Source of the DNA: Candidatus Omnitrophota bacterium
GTDB lineage: Bacteria; Omnitrophota; Gorgyraeia; Kaelpiales; Kaelpiaceae
Direction: 5' to 3'
Length of the DNA: 5,669 nt
NCBI GenBank assembly: GCA_028717465.1
Contig: JAQUNS010000052.1
Location: forward strand, 1-5,669
In this document: piece after piece, positions 1 to 5,060 of the stretch
Numbering within the stretch: the first letter of the stretch is position 1
How the letters are laid out: every line of letters begins with the position of its first letter
Translations under genes and position numbers: made by a program
Notes under the pieces: model-generated
Seen by the model: only the letters and a program-made list of their open reading frames with translations
Database searches by the model: none
What the model was told of the DNA's origin: nothing

Positions 1-360
1 CTGCCTTATCAAAGAGAGGCACTTGATGCCCTGCCTGGAACTATTGAATATCGTCTCAAAATGTTCACCGTCTTCTGTAATTGCTAACCCTGGGTCAGCA
101 GCAATATAGACCAGACTGTGGTCTGAGGGGTCAAGGTATATCTGGTTTACGCTGCCGTCTTTAAATCCGTAGAACGCCCTCCAGCCGGAGGAATCTTTTT
201 TGTAAATAGAGTTTCCCGATGCCGCGTATAAAACATCGCTGTCAAAAGGATGCGCAACTACAAAATCACAATCCGCTGATTGAAAACCTTCTGATCTGAT
301 AAAATCTGCGCTTGCCTGGCGGGCCAACAGCATTAAAACAACAAAACAACCGAGCCTCAT
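1..360 (-). CDS. Secreted BNR/Ycf48-like beta-propeller protein, N-terminal part (runs off left edge)
   Basis: The frame is open from an ATG at 360-358 to the window edge, giving 120 residues without a stop. The start is supported by a strong ribosome binding site (GGAGG at 371-367, 6 nt before ATG). Residues 1-18 look like a classic signal peptide: MR, then a hydrophobic stretch of small and large aliphatics, ending ASA before DF, so signal peptidase I cleavage after Ala18 is likely and the protein is exported. The mature part shows blade-like repeats: an 'HPFDSDVLYAASGNSIYKK' stretch followed by Trp, then 'DPSDHSLVYIAADPGLAITEDG'. The pattern 'hP-x-D-x-(V/L)YAA ... G-(I/L)-x-x-(T/K)-x-D' is typical of BNR/sialidase-type, Ycf48-like or sortilin-like propellers. 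Function is unknown; such proteins often bind glycans or other extracellular ligands. It has its own promoter and a structured leader, so it is probably not simply co-transcribed with the glycosidase gene upstream. The propeller assignment is by pattern only. Confidence 0.8.
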   Translation of the reverse strand, partial: MRLGCFVVLMLLARQASADFIRSEGFQSADCDFVVAHPFDSDVLYAASGNSIYKKDSSGWRAFYGFKDGSVNQIYLDPSDHSLVYIAADPGLAITEDGEHFETIFNSSRQGIKCLSLIRQ

Positions 361-507
361 ACTCCACCTCCCTTTATTATAAGGTTTTTATTCTTGGCCG
401 TTACCGAAGACCGATAAAGGGATGCACAATAGGATGCTGCGGTTCTTTAAAGCATGGGTTGTAATCTTAACGGCCAATAAAACTAGCCGAAACTTTACAG
501 TCTATAT
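361..507 (-). promoter_or_regulatory. Structured 5' leader with a possible anti-Shine-Dalgarno switch
   Basis: This is the predicted untranslated leader of the propeller gene. It holds several inverted repeats that cannot all form together. A perfect 10-bp pair, TTGGCCGTTA at 394-403 with TAACGGCCAA at 468-477, would close a 64-nt domain. Inside it, 401-406 can pair with 412-417 (6 bp, one G-U in the minus-strand RNA). A perfect 9-bp pair, 369-377 with 414-422, would bury AGGGA of the ribosome binding site and takes the same bases as the small hairpin. The 5' arm of the long stem can also pair locally (471-475 with 485-489, 5 bp, one G-U). ATGCT/AGCAT at 449-453/432-436 adds another possible arm. 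I do not recognise a known riboswitch class. The pairings are seen; regulation by switching is inference. Confidence 0.45.
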
Positions 508-513
508 AACGAG

Positions 514-542
514 ATAATATCTGCAAAATTATAAACCGTCAA
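514..542 (-). promoter_or_regulatory. Sigma-70-type promoter for the propeller gene
   Basis: On the minus strand, TTGACG (542-537) is followed after exactly 17 nt by TATTAT (519-514), each matching the sigma-70 consensus at 5 of 6 positions. Transcription would start near 507 and give a leader of about 147 nt. A perfect TATAAT at 533-528 lies inside the spacer but has no good -35 box at the right distance, so it is a weaker alternative. The AT-rich surroundings raise the chance of accidental matches. Confidence 0.5.
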
Positions 543-573
543 TTCTTTAAATATTCGAAAAATTGTTGGGTTT

Positions 574-3123
574 TTAGTCTTTAATCAACTTGAGCCTGGC
601 CAATTCAAAACCGCTTTGGGCGCCGCCGTCATACTGAGGCACAAGATAGAGATTAAATTTGCAGTTCGGGGTATTGTCTTCTCTGTCAAAATCGTTTACC
701 GCTATCGAAAAACCTATTTCGGATTCCGGATTCGGATTTAATCCTATTGCCGCAAAAGGAATTGTAATCTCAAACTGATAGCCTTCTTTTAGGATGCTGG
801 ATTTAAAACCGATCTGCTCAAGGACCTTGTCCTGAAACCAGGCATAATGGACAGGCTCGCCGTCTTTGCTGGAAGGCGCAAATCCGATCTGAAAATGCTT
901 TTTATTATTCCAATACAGCAGGCCGTCTCCGGCAACAAAATATAGCTCTACGCTGTCTTGTTTGTAAATATTTTTAACATCCTCTTGGGCGACAACTTCG
1001 TTATCGCTAACTTTTATTGATAGATAGAGATTATTCTCGTCCCAGCTCAAGCTAAAATAGCAGTCTAAATCCTGCGGGAATTTAGTAATAGCCCCGTATT
1101 CCAAGTGGTGCTGAGGCTCTAGCCGGTAAATAACGGAATCTGTTCCCCGGCCAGCATGTTGAGCATAAATAACCGGCTGGGGATCGGGCAGAATTTCGCT
1201 GCTGCCGGGTTTAAAACCAACCAGATCCATTGCTTTTTGAATATGCTCATTACGCATAAAATAATCCCAGACAAAACCGCTGAGGTAGTTCTCTATCATT
1301 AAAACGATGGGGCCCTGGTCTATGCCGATAACCGATTCAGAGTACCAGTTTTTATCTAGGTTGAAGCTGTCAGAAAAACCGTATTTGCCCCAAACTGCGT
1401 TTTTATGGTTTTGGTACATCCCGCGTAATGCCGCAATGCACTCTACAGGAGCAAATGGAATTGAGCCGCCTACGGCAGTAAACGCAACTGTGCCGTCATA
1501 GAATCCGTAGCCGGGAGGAGCGCCGTAAGCAAAGTATCCGGCGGGCGATTCACAAGCCGTAAGCCCCCAGGAATGCTCTCTAAAAGAAAGCGAATTGTGC
1601 CTGTTGTTTATGCAGAACTTCCTGTTTGCCAGAGTAGCAGCTTTAGAAGATCTAAAATAGTCAATATATTTATCCTGTTTATTCCTAAAATCAACCCAGA
1701 TATGAGAGTACTGGTGCGTAAACATCGGCGGAGAAGCCAGAGAGACATAGCCCTCATATTCCCAGACCGGCCTCCTGAATCTATCCCAGACTTCCGGTGA
1801 AACAGAATGCGTAGGAGAGCCTATGGCCAAAAGATACATGATAAGCTGTTCGCCGTACTTATTCCAGCGCTCGGGCAAGAACCCTTTTTCCGGAGTCCAG
1901 CCCATAGACATAGTATCTCCCTCTGCCATCATCCAGTTCCAGTCCACGCGCCGGTAAATTTCATCGGCCAGCTCTTTAACCTGGTGGCCGAAATACTCTC
2001 CGGCAAAAAGAGCTCCGGCCAAAAAAAGCGCAGTGTCAATAGAAGAAAGCTCGCAGTTCCAGACTCTTTTGCCGTTATCCATTCCTACAAAATGATAATA
2101 AAAACCATGCACGTTCTCCATCTTATCCCGGAAGCACAAAAGGGTGTTTAAGGTTCTGTTTAAAGCTTCTTCTTTGGTGATCCAACCTTTTTCGACTGCA
2201 ACAGGATAGCAGCTTAAAGCAAAACCTACCGCTGCAATAGATGAAACCTTGAAATCGTCTTTTTTAAAATTGTTAGCTTTGTCTTTGACTAAACCGTTCT
2301 CGGGGTTGGTTTCCTGCCAGAAATAACCAAAAGACTTTTTTTGAATAAGCTCTAAAAACTCAAGGTCCGATAAAAGCGTAATATCAGGCTTGGGGATTCT
2401 TTCGCGCAAAGTAGGATACAAAACATCTAAGGCCTGATCTAGTATCTTACCTTTTGACAGATACATATCGTCTATATAAACCGTGCCTTCTTTTGCAGTA
2501 GCCCGCCAATCTTCAAATACCACCGTAAGCCTCTCGATCCTGTCACGGCTAACTATGCCAATAAACTGATCTAAAGGGATTATATGTTCTGTCCAATCTT
2601 CGCCAATATCGGTAACGTAATAACTTCCTTTTTCGCCGCTTGCATGTTTTAATTCTAGCTTCAATTCCTTTGTATAGCCCCTCTGTTTGTCCCCCTTGGC
2701 CCAGAAAACAAGATACTTATATTCTGTCAGATCCAGCCCGCCCATAGAGAACCAGACACCGTTAAAAGCAGGGCTAGGAGAGTCGACATCGTAATCCATT
2801 CTCAAAGAATAGCCTTTCTTGCCTCTTCTTGTTGTCGGAGACAGCGAATCAAAACAGCCCTGGGTATAGTCATTGGGGTCTTTATCCCAGGCGCCAAATT
2901 CGCCTAAACTAGTACGGTGTTCTCTCTCATTGAAATTACTGATAAGCATTATCCCGGCGATCTCCGGCAAAGGGCTGGGCTCCAGGCTTGTTAAAAAATC
3001 CTGGCGTGCTTTTTTCAATTTTTGGGTTTCTTTTAAAAAAAGAAATGCTCTATTGGCAAAAACCAAAAGTACCGCTGCAAGAACTACAACTGTGCATATT
3101 TTAGGCAGGAACCTTTTTTTCAT
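574..3123 (-). CDS. Glycoamylase-like (GH144-type) glycoside hydrolase with N-terminal CBM11/CIA30-like and C-terminal CBM9-like modules
   Basis: The product is 849 residues. Residues 1-30 hold a basic start (MKKRFLPK) and a hydrophobic segment (about 11-30) that is either an uncleaved membrane anchor or a signal peptide; there is no lipobox. Residues 56-224 are a beta-sandwich module (FGAWD at 76, DYDVDSP at 110, VFEDWRA at 202, TVYIDD at 214) that closely matches the separate secreted protein encoded just upstream. Residues 248-640 match the glycoamylase-like family (PF10091/COG5368): WNCELSSIDTAL (355-366), W420/E425 with the following helix, FTHQYSHIWVDFR, YDGTVAFTAVGGSIPFAP and GIDQGPIVLMIENY. 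Acidic residues E358, D363 and E425 are candidates for the active site, but I cannot assign roles. Residues 650-849 resemble CBM9 (WDENNLYLSIKVSD, QDSVELYF, GYQFEITIPFAAIGL). Characterised GH144 members are endo-beta-1,2-glucanases, and the fold is also part of cyclic beta-1,2-glucan synthases; the actual substrate here is unproven. The start is fixed by an in-frame TAA at 3141-3139, yet there is no ribosome binding site before the ATG, unlike the other genes here. A terminator-like hairpin lies immediately upstream. Confidence 0.9.
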   Translation of the reverse strand: MKKRFLPKICTVVVLAAVLLVFANRAFLFLKETQKLKKARQDFLTSLEPSPLPEIAGIMLISNFNEREHRTSLGEFGAWDKDPNDYTQGCFDSLSPTTRRGKKGYSLRMDYDVDSPSPAFNGVWFSMGGLDLTEYKYLVFWAKGDKQRGYTKELKLELKHASGEKGSYYVTDIGEDWTEHIIPLDQFIGIVSRDRIERLTVVFEDWRATAKEGTVYIDDMYLSKGKILDQALDVLYPTLRERIPKPDITLLSDLEFLELIQKKSFGYFWQETNPENGLVKDKANNFKKDDFKVSSIAAVGFALSCYPVAVEKGWITKEEALNRTLNTLLCFRDKMENVHGFYYHFVGMDNGKRVWNCELSSIDTALFLAGALFAGEYFGHQVKELADEIYRRVDWNWMMAEGDTMSMGWTPEKGFLPERWNKYGEQLIMYLLAIGSPTHSVSPEVWDRFRRPVWEYEGYVSLASPPMFTHQYSHIWVDFRNKQDKYIDYFRSSKAATLANRKFCINNRHNSLSFREHSWGLTACESPAGYFAYGAPPGYGFYDGTVAFTAVGGSIPFAPVECIAALRGMYQNHKNAVWGKYGFSDSFNLDKNWYSESVIGIDQGPIVLMIENYLSGFVWDYFMRNEHIQKAMDLVGFKPGSSEILPDPQPVIYAQHAGRGTDSVIYRLEPQHHLEYGAITKFPQDLDCYFSLSWDENNLYLSIKVSDNEVVAQEDVKNIYKQDSVELYFVAGDGLLYWNNKKHFQIGFAPSSKDGEPVHYAWFQDKVLEQIGFKSSILKEGYQFEITIPFAAIGLNPNPESEIGFSIAVNDFDREDNTPNCKFNLYLVPQYDGGAQSGFELARLKLIKD

Positions 3124-3135
3124 GACAAAAACAGG

Positions 3136-3145
3136 TTGTTAACAA
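3136..3145. repeat. 10-bp perfect palindrome TTGTTAACAA
   Basis: This palindrome overlaps the terminator's T-rich tail and sits 12 bp before the glycosidase ATG. It is short, AT-rich and has no second copy that I found near the other promoters. It could be a protein-binding site or chance. Confidence 0.25.
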
Positions 3146-3167
3146 AAGCGGGGCTTGTTAGCCCCGC
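3141..3167 (-). terminator. Intrinsic terminator or attenuator between the small secreted protein and the glycosidase
   Basis: A perfect 8-bp GC-rich stem (GCGGGGCT at 3148-3155, AGCCCCGC at 3160-3167) with a 4-nt loop is followed on the minus strand by TTTTGTT (3147-3141). This begins 27 bp after the stop of the upstream gene and ends only 17 bp before the glycosidase ATG. The plus-strand side has no T tract, so it acts on leftward transcription. The T tract is short and interrupted, so partial readthrough is plausible. Alternatively it is a stabilising 3' hairpin that protects the upstream part of a processed transcript. Confidence 0.75.
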
Positions 3168-3194
3168 CCTTAATTAATTGACAACGACTACTAC

Positions 3195-3767
3195 TTATTC
3201 AAACTGAAAATCATCAAAATAAACAGTGCCTTCTTTTACCGAAGCTCTCCAATCTTCAAATACTATAACAAACTCATCCATATTTGTGAAATCGGAAATT
3301 CCGGCTATTTTGGTAAGAGGAATCTCTATCTTCTGCCATTTGTCTGTGATGCCTGTAACATAGTATTTGCCGACCTCGCCTCTGTTGTTTTTCATCTCTA
3401 CTTTAAACAGTGTGGCAAATCCTCTCTCCTCGTCTCCTTTTACCCAGAAAGTAAAGTTGTCATACTTGGAAACATCGGAACCGTTCAGCTTCATCCAGAA
3501 GCCGTTATAGGCAGGATTGGGAGAATCAACATCATAATCCAGCCTCATGCAAAAACCCCTGCCGGTCCTGGTCTTGTTGCTGTTGAAGCTCTCAATGGCA
3601 GTCTGAGAAAAATCCATCGGATCTCTGTCCCAGGCCCCGAAATCGCCGCCGATATTATTAGGCTTAATGCCTGAATCAAAATCAGCGACTAAAAGCGGGG
3701 TAGCAGCAGTTGCCATTGCAGGAACAAACAAAGCAAGCACCAGCATAGCATAGATAAAACCTTTCAT
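3195..3767 (-). CDS. Small secreted CBM11/CIA30-like single-module protein
   Basis: The product is 190 residues from the ATG at 3767-3765, chosen because AGGAGG (3780-3775) lies 7 nt upstream and because this start opens a textbook signal peptide (MKGF, hydrophobic core, ATA cleavage after Ala21). The frame stays open to a TTG at 3851, but that longer form overlaps the ROK stop codon, spans the promoter and would bury the signal peptide. The mature 169 residues are almost wholly one galactose-binding-like beta-sandwich module: FGAWDRDP, RLDYDVDSPNPAYNGFW, FWVKGDEERG, GKYYVTGI, KIEIPLTKIAGI, VFEDWRASVKEGTVYFDD. By hand, from FGAW to the end, about 67 of 147 positions match residues 77-223 of the downstream glycosidase, so the two are paralogous. 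No catalytic domain, anchor or sorting motif is visible. A role as a free carbohydrate-binding protein (capture, targeting or periplasmic storage of the substrate) is inference. It has its own promoter, and a terminator-like hairpin follows, so it may be made in excess over the enzyme. Confidence 0.88.
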   Translation of the reverse strand: MKGFIYAMLVLALFVPAMATAATPLLVADFDSGIKPNNIGGDFGAWDRDPMDFSQTAIESFNSNKTRTGRGFCMRLDYDVDSPNPAYNGFWMKLNGSDVSKYDNFTFWVKGDEERGFATLFKVEMKNNRGEVGKYYVTGITDKWQKIEIPLTKIAGISDFTNMDEFVIVFEDWRASVKEGTVYFDDFQFE

Positions 3768-3774
3768 TAACCCA

Positions 3775-3780
3775 CCTCCT
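3775..3780 (-). promoter_or_regulatory. Ribosome binding site that fixes the start of the small secreted protein
   Basis: AGGAGG on the minus strand, 7 nt before the ATG at 3767, decides in favour of the 190-residue form over the 218-residue form with a TTG start at 3851. Confidence 0.85.
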
Positions 3781-3784
3781 TTTG

Positions 3785-3796
3785 ATTTTCGAAATT
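3785..3796. promoter_or_regulatory. Possible ROK operator palindrome (core TTTCGAAA)
   Basis: A perfect 8-bp palindrome TTTCGAAA at 3787-3794, with one mismatch pair and then a further matching pair on each side, lies between the predicted transcription start and the ribosome binding site of the small secreted protein. Known operators of the ROK repressors Mlc and NagC in E. coli have TTTCG-like and CGAAA-like half-sites in AT-rich flanks, which makes this a reasonable target for the adjacent ROK protein. A related ATTCGAAAAATTGT stretch occurs at 553-566, just outside the propeller promoter, but is less symmetrical. The site is seen; its function is inferred. Confidence 0.3.
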
Positions 3797-3809
3797 GTAA
3801 TGCCTCTAA

Positions 3810-3838
3810 TTTATGCCACATGATAGCCGTCTTGTCAA
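3810..3838 (-). promoter_or_regulatory. Sigma-70-type promoter for the small secreted protein
   Basis: A perfect -35 box TTGACA (3838-3833) is followed after 17 nt by CATAAA (3815-3810), 4 of 6 matches to TATAAT. It starts 9 bp beyond the ROK stop codon. Transcription would begin near 3803, leaving a leader of about 36 nt that contains the TTTCGAAA palindrome and the AGGAGG site. This lets the secreted protein, and by readthrough the glycosidase, be expressed independently of the upstream transporter-ROK operon. Confidence 0.6.
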
Positions 3839-3847
3839 GTTGATAAA

Positions 3848-5044
3848 TCAAACCATCAAATAAGTAAATATATACTGAATAACCAGGCTGACTGATCCTA
3901 AAGCAACCGCATTTTCACCCAGTTGCGTCGGCACAATCCTTACATGAGTGCCTATTTCTTCAAAAGTCTTCTCTCTAACAGCTTTCTTTATAGCATCAAG
4001 CAAAGCAGATCCGGCCCTCTCAATGCCGCCGCCTATTACAACAACCTCGGGATTGAATATCTGCACTAAATAAGCGATGCGCACACCTAGCTCTTCTCCG
4101 GCCTCTTTTATCAGCTCTATGGCCAGGTTGTCACCTGCTCTAGCCGCTTCAACCACCGATTTAAAATCTACCTTAGAAATGTCGCCCCCTGCTATTTCAA
4201 GTATCTTGGAGTCTTTTTTTTCTTTTAAACGCCGCTGGGCTGCTTGCTTAAGGCCTAAATCCGCTTCCCACCGTTCTAATCCTTTCCAGCGCTCTTTTGA
4301 TTTGTCGTCTAAATCAGGCAGGCCCAGTTCTCCGGCACAGCCGGTGGCACCGCCATAAATCTGGCCGTTGATAACAATGCCGCACCCGACCCCGGAGTAC
4401 ATAAATACAAGGTTTTTCACGTCGCTTTCCAGCTCAAACTCTCTCTCGCCAAAAGCGGCAACAGTAGCATCATTCTCTATGTATACAGGTATATCGAATT
4501 TCTGCTCCAGCATATTTTTCAAAGTTGAAATATATATGCTGCCCATCTGTTGCGGCCAACGGATCGTACCGCCCTTTCTGTCTACAATGCCCGGTATTCC
4601 TATTCCAACGCCTTTTATCTGATCCTTGCTGAGATTAGATTTCTTAATAAGCTCTTCGATTAACTGAGATATTGAATCTATCAGAAAATTCTCACTGCCT
4701 TCAGGCCTTGGCTTTTTCACTTCAACCAAAACATTGGCTTTAAGATCCGCCACAACGCCTATTATATTCATTAAATCAAGACCGACACCTATTATATAAG
4801 CTGCTTTGGGATTTAATTCCAAAACAACCGGCCTTCTGCCCCCGGTTGAAACATCAAGCCCGCCTTCTATAACAAGGCCTTTTTGAATATAGGCATTAAT
4901 GTAATTAGAGACCGTGACTATATTAAGCTCTGTCTCTTTGGAAATCTCTGTACGGGTAATCGGGGCTTTTCTGCGTATCAAATCCAGTATTGCAAAGTTC
5001 TTCCTCTCTCTGTCGGTTAATATCTCCGCCATTGAATCAACCAT
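3848..5044 (-). CDS. ROK-family transcriptional regulator (winged HTH plus ROK domain, zinc site lost)
   Basis: The product is 398 residues. Residues 12-66 form a winged helix-turn-helix typical of XylR/NagC/Mlc-type ROK repressors (RRKAPITRTEISKETELN then VTVSNYINAYIQKGLV), followed by the wing GGRRPVVLELNP. The rest is the ROK sugar-kinase-like fold: GVGIGIPGIVD (145-155), IENDATVAAFGE (189-200) with the sugar-contacting E190-N191-D192, and FNPEVVVIGGGI (330-341). The usual ROK signature GH-x(9-11)-CxCGxxGCxE is degenerate: GELGL at 238-242 keeps Glu239 but has Leu in place of the His, and the cysteine cluster is replaced by WKGLERWE (253-260). The phosphate loop DxGxTx is DLMNII at 90-95, so kinase activity is unlikely. 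It probably binds a sugar effector and represses local genes. The ATG at 5044 has AGGAGG 7 nt upstream (5057-5052). The gene starts 16 bp after the binding-protein gene, which suggests one operon. The sugar it senses cannot be read from the sequence. Confidence 0.95.
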   Translation of the reverse strand: MVDSMAEILTDRERKNFAILDLIRRKAPITRTEISKETELNIVTVSNYINAYIQKGLVIEGGLDVSTGGRRPVVLELNPKAAYIIGVGLDLMNIIGVVADLKANVLVEVKKPRPEGSENFLIDSISQLIEELIKKSNLSKDQIKGVGIGIPGIVDRKGGTIRWPQQMGSIYISTLKNMLEQKFDIPVYIENDATVAAFGEREFELESDVKNLVFMYSGVGCGIVINGQIYGGATGCAGELGLPDLDDKSKERWKGLERWEADLGLKQAAQRRLKEKKDSKILEIAGGDISKVDFKSVVEAARAGDNLAIELIKEAGEELGVRIAYLVQIFNPEVVVIGGGIERAGSALLDAIKKAVREKTFEEIGTHVRIVPTQLGENAVALGSVSLVIQYIFTYLMV

Positions 5045-5060
5045 TGTTACACCTCCTTAT

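Noticed and set aside
541..573. A terminator just after the glycosidase stop codon
   Set aside because: Only a weak AT-rich CAATT/AATTG pairing with a bulge is present, with no T tract after it; not a convincing intrinsic terminator.
1307..2151. Plus-strand open frames opposite the glycosidase
   Set aside because: They are antisense shadows of a gene with strong domain matches; their translations are low-complexity and show no motif or ribosome binding site.
2873..3142. Plus-strand open frame across the glycosidase start and the terminator hairpin
   Set aside because: Antisense to the conserved module and to the signal peptide; no recognisable features.
3768..3851. A 28-residue N-terminal extension of the small secreted protein from a TTG start
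   Set aside because: It spans the TTGACA promoter and the AGGAGG site, overlaps the ROK stop codon and would place non-hydrophobic sequence ahead of a clear signal peptide.
4077..4622. Plus-strand open frames opposite the ROK gene
   Set aside because: Ser/Pro-rich antisense translations opposite well-conserved ROK motifs; no independent support.
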